36,748 nucleotides of DNA, taken from NCBI GenBank assembly GCA_007376265.1, contig VMFW01000013.1:1-36748 (forward strand), read 5' to 3'. Both the position numbers and the translations under genes were made by a program. Source of the DNA: Parcubacteria group bacterium Gr01-1014_20 (lineage in GTDB: Bacteria; Patescibacteriota; Minisyncoccia; UBA6257; 2-01-FULL-56-20). Positions 23,359 to 31,192 of this stretch are shown here, piece after piece; position 1 is the stretch's first letter, and every line of letters starts with the position of its first letter. Below the pieces are notes generated by a model. That model made no database searches and was not told the DNA's origin. It saw only the letters and a list, made by a program, of their open reading frames with translations.

Positions 23359-23664
23359 ATGAATTCAAAAAAGGAGTACAAAATAAAAACCAACGTTTGG
23401 CTTTACCCTGGGATGGCTGGTTGGCATTTTGTAAACCTGCCAAAAAAAGAGTCGAGGGAGATTGGGGCGACATTTGGAAAGGTGAGCCGGGGGTTTGGGT
23501 CGCTGCCAGTTACCGTCACGATCGGCAAAACCAGCTGGAAAACCTCTATTTTTCCGGACAAGAAGTCAGAAACCTATCTCCTGCCGCTCAAAGCCGCTAT
23601 CCGTAAAAAAGAAAGGTTTGGAAATGGCGACCATATCGCTTTTTTAATCAAAGTAGCAGTTTAA
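23359..23664 (+). CDS. DUF1905 domain protein, 101 aa
   Basis: The family hallmarks are visible: WLYPGMAGWHFVNLPKKES, the RGFGSLPVTVTIGKTSWKTSIFPDKKSETYLLPLKAAIRKKE core and a GDHIAFLIKV end. DUF1905 is a small beta-barrel domain of unknown function, often found alone or fused to YdeI-type domains. It starts at ATG 23359 with no SD. Confidence 0.85.
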   Translation: MNSKKEYKIKTNVWLYPGMAGWHFVNLPKKESREIGATFGKVSRGFGSLPVTVTIGKTSWKTSIFPDKKSETYLLPLKAAIRKKERFGNGDHIAFLIKVAV

Positions 23665-23684
23665 GGTTCTTTCGGTGCGGGGGT

Positions 23685-23711
23685 TTGAAAAAACATCAAA
23701 AATGCTATAAT
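23685..23711 (+). promoter_or_regulatory. Promoter of the SWIB gene
   Basis: A perfect TATAAT (23706-23711) with TTGAAA 15 nt upstream. The leader to the ATG at 23801 would be about 85 nt, unusually long for this window. Confidence 0.55.
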
Positions 23712-23800
23712 CCTCCCTATAGATATCCAGGTCGAAACCCTCCGAACTACTGACTAATAAATCGGTATGAAGGGGGCAAACAACATAAAATCAAAAAAAC

Positions 23801-24058
23801 ATGCCAGGAAAAGCAAATTCGGCGTTTATGAAGCCGTTGACTCTTAGCTCCGAGCTTGAGGCGGTAGTGGGGAAGGGCCCAATGCCCAGGTCGGAAGTGG
23901 TGAAAGCCCTTTGGGTCTACATCAAAAAGCACAATCTTCAAGACCCGACCAATAAGAGGAATATCGTTGCCGACGAGGCCCTGAAAAAGGTTTTTGGCGG
24001 TAAGGCAGTGGTCAACATGTTTGAAATGACCAAGCTCGTTTCAAAGCACCTTACCTAA
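23801..24058 (+). CDS. SWIB/MDM2-domain protein, 85 aa
   Basis: Almost the entire protein is one SWIB domain: FMKPLTLSSELEAVVGKGPMPRSEVVKALWVYIKKHNLQDPTNKRNIVADEALKKVFGG. In eukaryotes SWIB domains act in chromatin remodelling; in bacteria (Chlamydia, some CPR) stand-alone versions are thought to be DNA-associated, perhaps with topoisomerase. It has its own promoter, an approximately 85-nt leader and a terminator. Confidence 0.9.
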   Translation: MPGKANSAFMKPLTLSSELEAVVGKGPMPRSEVVKALWVYIKKHNLQDPTNKRNIVADEALKKVFGGKAVVNMFEMTKLVSKHLT

Positions 24059-24085
24059 GCATTTTTCTTGTACAAGAAAACAAAG

Positions 24086-24108
24086 AACCGCTCAAGGGCG
24101 GTTTTTTG
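24086..24108 (+). terminator. Intrinsic terminator
   Basis: AACCGC / GCGGTT stem, 6-nt loop, T6; flanking AACAAA/TTTGTT can extend it. Confidence 0.85.
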
Positions 24109-24130
24109 TTTATAAAACCTGATTTTCCAG

Positions 24131-24159
24131 TTGACTTTCTGCACTCCCGGGAGTAATAT
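24131..24159 (+). promoter_or_regulatory. Promoter of the His-rich secreted protein
   Basis: TTGACT (24131-24136), 17 nt, TAATAT (24154-24159), 7 nt before ATG 24167. Confidence 0.7.
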
Positions 24160-24166
24160 GAAAAGC

Positions 24167-24580
24167 ATGAAATCCCAGGGGTATATTATTCTTCTCGCCT
24201 TTCTGTTCTTAAGCACTCTCGGTTTTTCGAGCCTAGCGCACGCGGATCATGCCTCGCACCATTCTTGTCTTTTTAACCTTGCAAACAACTGTGCTACATT
24301 GGCCAATCCTGTAAACTCTGCCCTTGAGCACCTTTCGAGCCTACAGAGTTCTGTCCAGGCTTCCCTTGCTCAGTCCAATATTCTTGCGCTCCTCCTCTTA
24401 GCTTTCTCGTTTATTATCGCTGGCTTGTTGTCGATAAAGGCACGGCCTAAGATCCTAGCGTACTTCCAAAACCACAAAGCCCGATCTTCTGAAAACCTTT
24501 TTGAGTTCCAAAGTCGCTTCCTAGCCTGGCTTTCAATTTTAAATAAACGCGATCCGCTAATGTTTGCTACGGCGCGCTAA
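24167..24580 (+). CDS. Secreted or membrane His/Cys-containing hypothetical protein, 137 aa
   Basis: Two upstream in-frame starts (TTG 24131, ATG 24158) overlap the promoter, so I choose ATG 24167, 7 nt after the -10. This gives a clean signal peptide, MKSQGYIILLAFLFLSTLGFSSLAHA. The mature end begins DHASHHSC, with C42 also near, a likely metal site. A second hydrophobic helix lies at about 72-90. No family is recognised. It is the first gene of the copper/thiol island, so metal binding is a reasonable inference. Confidence 0.7.
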   Translation: MKSQGYIILLAFLFLSTLGFSSLAHADHASHHSCLFNLANNCATLANPVNSALEHLSSLQSSVQASLAQSNILALLLLAFSFIIAGLLSIKARPKILAYFQNHKARSSENLFEFQSRFLAWLSILNKRDPLMFATAR

Positions 24581-24581
24581 A

Positions 24582-24640
24582 CGCTTTCAAAAAGCGATTT
24601 TTGTGGCGCGCCGATAAACACCTAAGTCCGGGTGTTTTTT
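24582..24640 (+). terminator. Two consecutive hairpins acting as terminator
   Basis: CGCTT-loop-AAGCG (24582-24596) with a T-run, then AAACACC-loop-GGTGTTT (24616-24637) with a T-run. Confidence 0.75.
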
Positions 24641-24665
24641 AGTTATCGAAAAAATAATCCAAAAA

Positions 24666-25172
24666 ATGAAAATAAAAAACATCATCACTTTTGCTATAAT
24701 TGCCCTCATCGTTTTCGGCGGTGTATTCGTGTTTAGTCAGAATAGTAACGATGACGCGAAAACGCTGACTCAATCGGCCAGTTTACTAAGTGCTTTTGAG
24801 AAAGACTTTGATTTTGGCCCGATCTCGATGAAAAACGGCAATGTTTCAAAGGTTTTTGAGCTAAAAAATGAGGGTGTCGAACCGATTGCGATTAGCAAGG
24901 TTTACACTTCGTGTATGTGCACGGTTGCGAAAATCACAGACGCTAAGGGTGTTGTTTCGGGACCTTTTGGAATGCCCGGTCACGGTGGCGGCATTTCGAA
25001 GGCCGATCTCGAAGTGGCGCCAGGGGAAACAATTAAAGTTGAGGCTATCTTTAACCCGGCGGCCCATGGGCCATCGGGCGTGGGTTTGGCCAATCGAACT
25101 ATCTTCATCGAAACCAACTCCAGCCAAACGCCAAAAGTCGAACTGAATTTTACGGCTACGGTTACCAATTAG
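24666..25172 (+). CDS. DUF1573-type extracytoplasmic protein with CxC motif, 168 aa
   Basis: An N-terminal anchor (5-23) is followed by a DUF1573-like beta-sandwich: EKDFDFGPISMKNGNVSKVFELKNEGVEPIAISKVYTSCMCTVAKI. The C83-M-C85 motif is family-typical and could bind copper or form a redox pair. Late HGGG and AAHGPSGVG segments add histidines. The CcdA-like gene follows after 1 nt, so the two are co-expressed. AATAAT lies 7 nt before the ATG; there is no SD. Confidence 0.85.
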   Translation: MKIKNIITFAIIALIVFGGVFVFSQNSNDDAKTLTQSASLLSAFEKDFDFGPISMKNGNVSKVFELKNEGVEPIAISKVYTSCMCTVAKITDAKGVVSGPFGMPGHGGGISKADLEVAPGETIKVEAIFNPAAHGPSGVGLANRTIFIETNSSQTPKVELNFTATVTN

Positions 25173-25173
25173 C

Positions 25174-26091
25174 ATGGAGCTTATCTTTAGCGCCTCAATT
25201 CTCGCGGCTTTCTTAGCGGGGATGGTGGCGCTCTTTGCGCCTTGTTGTATCACCGTGCTTTTGCCTGCGTACCTCGCTTCAGCTTTTCGAGAAAAGAAAA
25301 ACATCATCCGTATGACCTTGCTCTTTTTCCTGGGTATCGCCGTTGTTCTAATTCCTATCGGCCTAGGCGCGGCCTGGCTTGCGAGTATCTTCCAGGACTT
25401 CCATAAAGAAATGTATTTGATTGGGGGGACATTCATGATCATTCTCGCCATTTTTTCGATTTTCGGAAAAAGCATAGCCATGATTCCGATGCTTAAAAAC
25501 ATCAAGCCGAAACTCTCCGCCTCCCATCCCAAATCCGTCTTTCTCCTCGGAATCCTGTCTGGCGCCGCCACTTCTTGTTGTGCGCCAGTTTTGGCCGGAG
25601 CAGTGACTCTTGCCGTGGTCTCGGGAGCGTTTTGGAAGGCGCTCATTGTTACCTTTGCTTATGTTTTCGGAATGGTTTTCCCGCTCTTCTTGGCGGCGTA
25701 CTTCTACGACAAGTTCAAACTGGAGAAGTCTAAAATCATTCAAGGCAAAGTAATGGAATTTAGAATTAGAGGAAAGGATTACTTTATTCACTCAACCAAT
25801 CTTCTGGCCGCTGGCATATTCTTTCTAATCGGCATTACGATGGTGGTGTTAGGTTTTTCTGGCGACACTTATTGGGCGCCCGGCTCTCAGGTGGCTGTCG
25901 GAAATTTCCTAAACCGAACCACTATTAGTTTCTTTGAAATAGCCAAAGGTGTGCCCGAGATAATTTGGGCAGTGCTTATCTTGGGATTGTTCGGCTACTT
26001 CATTTATCGAGCCGTCAGAAAATCTACGGAACTGGAATTGCCAAAAGAAGGTGAGGCTGAAGCAAAAGAAGAAAAAAAGTCGTGTCATTAA
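25174..26091 (+). CDS. CcdA/DsbD-like transmembrane thiol-redox protein with doubled cysteines, 305 aa
   Basis: CcdA-type proteins pass electrons across the membrane through two cysteines in different helices. Here the first half begins with GMVALFAPCCITVLLPAYL (C24, C25) and the matching second site is GAATSCCAPVLAG (C135, C136). Both have CC where canonical CcdA has a single Cys. Six or more hydrophobic helices, a mid-protein polar loop near 185-205, and a charged C-terminal tail ending CH are seen. It starts 1 nt after the DUF1573 gene. It may reduce or load its operon partners; a metal-transport role is an alternative. Confidence 0.8.
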   Translation: MELIFSASILAAFLAGMVALFAPCCITVLLPAYLASAFREKKNIIRMTLLFFLGIAVVLIPIGLGAAWLASIFQDFHKEMYLIGGTFMIILAIFSIFGKSIAMIPMLKNIKPKLSASHPKSVFLLGILSGAATSCCAPVLAGAVTLAVVSGAFWKALIVTFAYVFGMVFPLFLAAYFYDKFKLEKSKIIQGKVMEFRIRGKDYFIHSTNLLAAGIFFLIGITMVVLGFSGDTYWAPGSQVAVGNFLNRTTISFFEIAKGVPEIIWAVLILGLFGYFIYRAVRKSTELELPKEGEAEAKEEKKSCH

Positions 26092-26098
26092 AACTCAA

Positions 26099-26134
26099 CC
26101 CTCCCAAGTCCTGCCATGGCTGGTCCTGGGAGGG
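26099..26134 (+). promoter_or_regulatory. Hairpin covering the SD-like sequence of the 26146 gene
   Basis: CCCTCCCA (26099-26106) and TGGGAGGG (26127-26134) form an 8-bp stem, with a near-palindromic loop around CCATGG. The right arm contains the only SD-like GGAGG before ATG 26146, so the hairpin could hide it. Confidence 0.45.
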
Positions 26135-26145
26135 GAAACAACAAA

Positions 26146-27108
26146 ATGGAGGAACAAAATAAAAATCTTGAAGAAATACCTCCTTCACAAAAGGAGAGTT
26201 CGTGGAAATGGATCGCTGCTGGAGCCATTATCGTTTTAGTTGTTACTCAAATCTACTATCTCGGCTTAAACTCCCAAAAATCAAAAAGCGGTGGCGACCC
26301 TGATCGAGCTGGCGTTGTTCTGAATTCCGAAAGTGGAGTTTTGCCAGCAAGCGGCATTGAACTTCCAATCAAATGGAATGATATGGGCAAAAGATTAGCT
26401 GGTTCTGGCGTGATCGACGTTGAAGCGTTTGAGTCCCTGTATTCAGCTCGAGGCGGTTTAAGTCCGGAAGAAAAAAAACTTCTCCTGGGACTCACGAGTG
26501 GAAAAATCGTGATGACCGAAAGAAACTCCAGCTACTGGCTAAATCTCTTATGGGCCTTTGGGTTAGCCAATAAAAATTCGATTCTTGAGAAAGGTCCGAT
26601 GGTTAATTATGACGGGAAAGTGGGTTCGTCTGCAGAAGCCCTGGCAAAGGCAGGAAGATTTGCTTCTACCGGAGGTTGGACTCTAGCGAAAGGTGATCCA
26701 ATGGACCACTACTCGAAACACGAAATGATTAAATTAACGCCCGAGCAACAGGCGCTAGTCGAATCAGTTTCAAAAAATGTCTACCGTCCGTGTTGCGGAA
26801 ACTCCACCCATTTTCCCGACTGCAATCACGGTATGGCCATGCTGGGTTTGCTAGAACTAATGGCTGCGAATGGCGCGAGTGAATCAGAAATGTACAAAGT
26901 GGCGCTTAAGGTAAATTCTTACTGGTTCCCTGATACCTATCTTACGATTGATCAGTATCTTAAAATGAAAGGAATGAGTCTCGCAACCGCCGACCCGAAA
27001 GAAGTTCTTGGAAAAGATTACTCAAGCGCCTATGGTTATGCGAACATCTTGAGCCAGGTGCAGACACCAGAAAAAAAGTCGAGCGGGGGAGGGGGATGTG
27101 GAGTCTAA
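26146..27108 (+). CDS. Membrane-anchored protein with PCCGN...C metal-type motif, 320 aa
   Basis: ATG 26146 is preferred over ATG 26116, which lies in the hairpin. One anchor helix (21-40) leads to an external domain. The central motif YRPCCGNSTHFPDCNHGMAMLGLLELMA (C216, C217, H222, C226, H228) resembles PCYCGC-type motifs and is a probable metal or thiol site. The protein ends KSSGGGGCGV, a Gly-rich tail with C318. The enzymatic role is unknown. The next gene overlaps its end by 11 nt. Confidence 0.75.
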   Translation: MEEQNKNLEEIPPSQKESSWKWIAAGAIIVLVVTQIYYLGLNSQKSKSGGDPDRAGVVLNSESGVLPASGIELPIKWNDMGKRLAGSGVIDVEAFESLYSARGGLSPEEKKLLLGLTSGKIVMTERNSSYWLNLLWAFGLANKNSILEKGPMVNYDGKVGSSAEALAKAGRFASTGGWTLAKGDPMDHYSKHEMIKLTPEQQALVESVSKNVYRPCCGNSTHFPDCNHGMAMLGLLELMAANGASESEMYKVALKVNSYWFPDTYLTIDQYLKMKGMSLATADPKEVLGKDYSSAYGYANILSQVQTPEKKSSGGGGCGV

Positions 27109-27562
27109 ACTCGTGATCATTAGATCGGTTGCAATAGGATTCATCGCTTTTTTGATCCTTCTGGCAGTTTATTTCGGCCTAGTAAGTTTGATTTCAAGTT
27201 TTGATTTCGCGAAGAGCCAGTTCGGAGAATTCTGGTATTTCATCCTGAGCTTGGCGCTTGGTTTCGGAATTCAAGTCGGCCTATACGCTTATCTGAAAAG
27301 TTCCGTTAAACAGATGGCCTCAAAGAAAGTTTTAGCCGCTTCAGGTGCCACCTCCACTGCCGCCATGATCTCCTGTTGCACTCACTACTTGGCTAATATC
27401 CTGCCTATCTTGGGCGTGGCAGGAGTTGTCACTTTTGTCGCGGAGTATCAGGTCGAGATCTTTTATGTAGGTTTACTCTCCAACTTTTTGGGGATCGCCT
27501 ACATATCGAGGAAAATCATTCAATTCAAAAAACATGAGTCATCGAATCCTGCTGCTTGTTAG
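27098..27562 (+). CDS. Small polytopic membrane protein with SCCTHY motif, 154 aa
   Basis: A GTG start overlaps the upstream gene by 11 nt, implying translational coupling. Four hydrophobic segments are seen (about 7-33, 47-66, 79-92 and 100-140). ISCCTHYLANILPILG places C93, C94 and H96 at the start of a helix, much like the SCCAP site of the CcdA-like protein at 25174. The C-terminus ends AAC. No family name is known to me; a redox or copper-channel role is inference from the motif and location. Confidence 0.7.
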   Translation: MESKLVIIRSVAIGFIAFLILLAVYFGLVSLISSFDFAKSQFGEFWYFILSLALGFGIQVGLYAYLKSSVKQMASKKVLAASGATSTAAMISCCTHYLANILPILGVAGVVTFVAEYQVEIFYVGLLSNFLGIAYISRKIIQFKKHESSNPAAC

Positions 27563-27995
27563 CGTTATCGGAGTGATTATAGTTTTAGGGCTAGCTTTAA
27601 GTAACCGATCTGACAAAAATGAAAACTCTGTTTTATCCGCGCCGATCGAAAATCAGCCCGCGTTTGAGCCCATGACTTCAAGCGATGGCGGGGTTGAAAT
27701 AATAGTCCGTCCGACTAACCTGTCGAGCGGTTCTCCTACTTGGTCTTTTGAGGTGAGTTTGAGCACCCACTCGGTTGAGCTGTCCGAAGACATGGTTGCG
27801 GTCTCGAAGCTTGTTTTAGATTCCGGTGAGACTTTAAACCCCCTAGCGTGGGAAGGAGATCCTCCCGGCGGCCATCATCGAGGTGGCATTCTAACCTTTG
27901 CAGCGGCGCCAACAACACTCCCATTATCCGTCACTCTCAAGATTCTTAAGATCGGAGGAGTGCCGGAGAGAGAATTTAAATGGAATATAAAGTAA
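27534..27995 (+). CDS. Membrane-anchored hypothetical with GDPPGGHHRGG motif, 153 aa
   Basis: It begins inside the previous gene (29-nt overlap). An N-terminal anchor (4-22) precedes an external, beta-rich domain. The PLAWEGDPPGGHHRGGILTF segment (about 103-122, H114, H115) is striking and looks conserved, a possible metal site. The same kind of sequence recurs near copper genes in my memory, but I cannot name the family. Confidence 0.7.
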   Translation: MSHRILLLVSVIGVIIVLGLALSNRSDKNENSVLSAPIENQPAFEPMTSSDGGVEIIVRPTNLSSGSPTWSFEVSLSTHSVELSEDMVAVSKLVLDSGETLNPLAWEGDPPGGHHRGGILTFAAAPTTLPLSVTLKILKIGGVPEREFKWNIK

Positions 27996-28001
27996 GTAAA
28001 A

Positions 28002-28178
28002 ATGAACAATAATAATCAGTCAATCAAATACACTAAGGTTTTTGATATAGTTTGTGGTATGGAGCTTGATCCGGCTAAAATTAAAGGAGCAGTGGAGTAT
28101 AAAAGAGAAACCTACTACTTCTGTTCTGATTCTTGCCGAAAACACTTTGTCGAGAAACCCGAACGTTATACCGTTTAG
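28002..28178 (+). CDS. YHS-domain protein, 58 aa
   Basis: A short gene below common length cut-offs. The reading frame gives VFDIVCGMELDPAK, then VEYKRETYYFCSDSCRKHF, the full YHS/TRASH-like metal-binding domain with C18 and the CxxxC pair (C41, C45). Such domains bind copper or other metals and often sit beside or inside copper P-type ATPases. It starts 7 nt after the preceding gene and lies 45 nt before the DUF5676-like gene. Confidence 0.9.
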   Translation: MNNNNQSIKYTKVFDIVCGMELDPAKIKGAVEYKRETYYFCSDSCRKHFVEKPERYTV

Positions 28179-28223
28179 GTTTTTATCAAAACGAAAAGGT
28201 CCCAGTCAATAATAAAAATCAAA

Positions 28224-28496
28224 ATGAAGTTAAACACGAAAAAGTTTTCGCTAGCAGCGGCACTAACAATGGCGATTATCTATGTAATCTGCACCGTTTT
28301 TGTCGCGATCTTTCCGGAGGCGGCGACAAAAATTTTGGGGTGGATGATTCATATGACCCTCGGGGATGATATAGCGCGGGGGCAAGCTATAACTTTCGGA
28401 GGATTCTTTGTAAGTTTAGTCCAGCTCGTATTTTACGCGTCACTTTCCGCTTGGATTTTTTCGTCGCTATATAATAAATTTATTAGCAAAAATTAG
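28224..28496 (+). CDS. DUF5676-like small membrane protein, 90 aa
   Basis: Two hydrophobic helices (about 10-33 and 57-82) flank a short loop. The start MKLNTKKFSLAAALTMAIIYVICTVFVAIFP fits the DUF5676 membrane family, which commonly lies next to copper ATPases. Function unknown. The P-type ATPase begins 2 nt after its stop codon. Confidence 0.75.
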   Translation: MKLNTKKFSLAAALTMAIIYVICTVFVAIFPEAATKILGWMIHMTLGDDIARGQAITFGGFFVSLVQLVFYASLSAWIFSSLYNKFISKN

Positions 28497-28498
28497 TA

Positions 28499-30661
28499 AT
28501 GAAAGATCATTCTTGTTGCGAAGATGGTAAAAATCTGAAAAATCAAGAGCCGACGGATATAGTAGGCGGTGTTTCCTATACTTGTCCTATGCATCCAGAG
28601 ATCCAACAGGATCAGCCCGGGATGTGTCCAGAGTGTGGAATGGCATTGGTAAGTCAAAAGTCAAAAGTTAATAGTCGTAAGTCGGAGCACGGTGAACACG
28701 ACAAGCACGCCGGGCATTCCACGGAACAATTCTTAAAGAAGTTTTGGGTGAGTCTGGTTTTGTCGGTGCCGGTTGTTCTCTATTCTGATTTCGCTAGCCA
28801 AATCTTGAAAATCGAAGCGCCGGAATTTCCTGGCTCTCGGTACCTGCCGTTTATTTTGGGTTCCTTTGTTTTCTTCTACGCTGGCATGATTTTTCTCGCG
28901 AGCGCTTGGAGAGAAATTCGGGCCAAGCTCCCCGGCATGATGACTTTGATTTCGCTCGCCATCACCGCCGCCTACCTCTACAGCGTCTTTGTGACTATTA
29001 GGGGAGAAGGAGAGACTTTATTTTGGGAACTAACCACGCTTGTTACGATCATGCTTTTAGGGCACTGGATTGAGATGCGGGCGGTCAAAGGCGCTCAAGG
29101 CGCCTTAAAAGAGCTCTCAAAACTCCTCCCGGACACCGCCGAAGTGATTCGAGGCGGCGAGCAAAAAATAGTTCCCTTAAGCGAACTCAAAGAAGGGGAT
29201 GTCGTTTTCGTTCGCCCCGGCGGAAGGATTCCAGCTGATGGCATAGTCATTGAAGGAAAATCCGAAACGAATGAATCGATGATCACCGGAGAGTCCGCGC
29301 TGGTGCCTAAGAAAGAAAATAGCGAAGTCATCGCTGGCACAGTGAATGGTGACGGTTCTCTTAAAATCAAAGTGACCAAAGTGGGGGACCACACCTTTCT
29401 CTCTGGTGTAATGCGTTTGGTTCGCGAAGCCCAAGCTTCGAAATCAAAACTCCAAATTTTATCCGACAAAGCCGCTTACTACTTAACCGTAGTCGCCATT
29501 GCCTCGGGTGGCCTCTCTTTTATTCTTTGGCTTTTAGCCAAGGCTGGTTTCGATTTTGCGCTCGAGCGCCTCGTGGCAGTCTTGGTGATCGCTTGCCCGC
29601 ACGCGCTGGGGTTGGCGGTGCCACTTGTTGCTTCCATTTCCACCACCATGGCCGCGCGAAACGGATTTCTCGTGAAAAACCGCCTAGCGCTTGAGATGGC
29701 TCGTTCGATTGATGTGGTTCTTTTCGATAAAACTGGCACGCTTACCAAGGGTGAATATGGTGTGACTGATGTTTGGTTAAGCAAGTCAAAATCCGAAAAC
29801 GATTTAATTCAAATCGCCGCCGCCGTGGATTTTCACTCCGAACATCCGATTTCGAAAGCCATAGTCGCTGAAGCCAAAAAGAGAAATCTAAAAATAGATT
29901 CTGTGGCGGATTTCAAACGCCTGCCCGGCAAAGGCGGGGAAGCTAAGTTGGATGGGCGAAGAATCTTGGTTGGCGGCCACGCCATCCTCGAGAATAACTT
30001 CAATTTGTCGAGCGATATTAAATCCAAAACTGAAATCGAAGCGGATAAGGGAAAAACCATTATTTATGTTCTCGAAAATAATGAGCTTTTGGGTGTCTTG
30101 GGTCTTGCGGATGTTATCCGTGAGGAGTCCCGCGAAGCCATCCAAGCCCTAAAAGCGATGAACGTAAATGTGGCGATGATTACCGGTGACTCCGAAAAAG
30201 TGGCCGAGTGGGTTGCCAAGGACTTGGGAATTGATGAGTACTTTGCTCGGGTTTTGCCGGGTGAAAAGTCTGAAAAAGTTAAACTCCTACAGTCGAAGGG
30301 CAGTAAAGTGGCGATGGTGGGGGACGGTATCAACGACGCGCCGGCTTTAGTGCAAGCCGATTTGGGAGTCGCGATCGGTGCGGGGACAAATGTGGCGATC
30401 GAGTCGGCCGGAATCATCTTGATGAAAAATGACCCGAGGGATATAGTAAAGATCATCCGACTTTCTAGGTTAACCTACACCAAAATGATTCAAAATCTTT
30501 TCTGGGCCACGGGTTATAATATAATCGCGATTCCCTTGGCGGCCGGCGCGCTCTGGAACCAAGGCATTACGCTAGCTCCCGCCTTCGCCGCCGTTTTGAT
30601 GTCACTCTCAACCGTGATTGTGTCAGTAAACGCTGCTTTTCTACGCAAAAGGTCGTTATAA
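28499..30661 (+). CDS. copB: CopB-type (P1B) heavy-metal P-type ATPase
   Basis: The pump exports copper (or silver) using ATP. The N-terminus has DHSCC, then a heavy-metal-binding domain, SYTCPMHPEIQQDQPGMCPECGMAL (27-50), and a His-rich linker (EHGEHDKHAGHS). The intramembrane metal site is C366-P367-H368, the CPH form of the CopB subclass. The phosphorylated Asp is D410 in DKTGTLTKG. The HP locus (SEHPIS), TGES (ITGES) and hinge MVGDGINDAPAL are all present. At 720 aa it is complete. It follows the YHS and DUF5676 genes and precedes a Met-rich exported protein, forming a copper-resistance operon. Confidence 0.95.
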   Translation: MKDHSCCEDGKNLKNQEPTDIVGGVSYTCPMHPEIQQDQPGMCPECGMALVSQKSKVNSRKSEHGEHDKHAGHSTEQFLKKFWVSLVLSVPVVLYSDFASQILKIEAPEFPGSRYLPFILGSFVFFYAGMIFLASAWREIRAKLPGMMTLISLAITAAYLYSVFVTIRGEGETLFWELTTLVTIMLLGHWIEMRAVKGAQGALKELSKLLPDTAEVIRGGEQKIVPLSELKEGDVVFVRPGGRIPADGIVIEGKSETNESMITGESALVPKKENSEVIAGTVNGDGSLKIKVTKVGDHTFLSGVMRLVREAQASKSKLQILSDKAAYYLTVVAIASGGLSFILWLLAKAGFDFALERLVAVLVIACPHALGLAVPLVASISTTMAARNGFLVKNRLALEMARSIDVVLFDKTGTLTKGEYGVTDVWLSKSKSENDLIQIAAAVDFHSEHPISKAIVAEAKKRNLKIDSVADFKRLPGKGGEAKLDGRRILVGGHAILENNFNLSSDIKSKTEIEADKGKTIIYVLENNELLGVLGLADVIREESREAIQALKAMNVNVAMITGDSEKVAEWVAKDLGIDEYFARVLPGEKSEKVKLLQSKGSKVAMVGDGINDAPALVQADLGVAIGAGTNVAIESAGIILMKNDPRDIVKIIRLSRLTYTKMIQNLFWATGYNIIAIPLAAGALWNQGITLAPAFAAVLMSLSTVIVSVNAAFLRKRSL

Positions 30662-30674
30662 AAAACAATATATA

Positions 30675-31118
30675 ATGAAAAAATTCTTAGTAGTTACCTC
30701 AATGTTGGGAATTTTGGTAATGCCCCCGTTTGCTTCTGCCCAAGGTATGATGAATTTTTCTGACGCCCAAACGCCTTCGAATATGATGCAGTACCTCGGA
30801 GAAAAAACTCTTGGTCCAGAAATTTACGCCGAAACCCAAGACTTGATGGCGAAAATGATGACCGGTAAGTTGACGGAAGAGGAAGCCAGCCGGATGATCG
30901 AAATTATGAACCAGTATCCTGGCCCTATGGGAATGATGATGGGCGGTTACAACCAACAGGATTATCGTAGTCAGAACTGGGGGATGCCACACATGGGCTA
31001 TTGGGCTGATAGCAATTATAGTCCTTGGTCATGGGTTAGCGGCTTGATGCATCTCGTATGGCTCCTGATAAGCATTCTCGCGTTAGTTTGGCTTTGGCAA
31101 AAAGTGACGAAAAAATAA
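30675..31118 (+). CDS. Exported Met-rich protein, probable copper binding, 147 aa
   Basis: A signal peptide (MKKFLVVTSMLGILVMPPFASAQ) precedes a mature part very rich in Met (GMMNF, NMMQY, KMM, MGMMMGGY, MGYW), with His and Trp. Met clusters bind Cu(I) in known periplasmic copper proteins. A C-terminal hydrophobic helix (about 120-143) would anchor it. The gene lies 13 nt after copB, supporting a role in holding exported copper. Confidence 0.75.
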   Translation: MKKFLVVTSMLGILVMPPFASAQGMMNFSDAQTPSNMMQYLGEKTLGPEIYAETQDLMAKMMTGKLTEEEASRMIEIMNQYPGPMGMMMGGYNQQDYRSQNWGMPHMGYWADSNYSPWSWVSGLMHLVWLLISILALVWLWQKVTKK

Positions 31119-31134
31119 GTTGGCACCACTGCTA

Positions 31135-31173
31135 AATCCTAAAACCGCGCTTATTTGGCGCGGTTTTAGGATT
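31135..31173 (+). terminator. Long inverted repeat, likely terminator of the copper operon
   Basis: 16-bp perfect arms (AATCCTAAAACCGCGC and its complement) around a 7-nt loop. The T-run is inside the stem, so it could act in both directions. Confidence 0.8.
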
Positions 31174-31183
31174 GGGGTAGAAT
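31155..31183 (+). promoter_or_regulatory. Promoter of the thioredoxin-ccdA-tlpA operon
   Basis: TTGGCG (31155-31160), 17 nt, TAGAAT (31178-31183), 9 nt before the ATG. The -35 is inside the terminator palindrome. Confidence 0.55.
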
Positions 31184-31192
31184 AAAAACGCT

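Noticed and set aside
24861-25646. Long open frame of 261 codons on the minus strand
   Set aside because: It lies fully across DUF1573 and the CcdA-like gene, has Arg/Lys-biased shadow composition, and has no SD or promoter. The + strand genes have clear family motifs.
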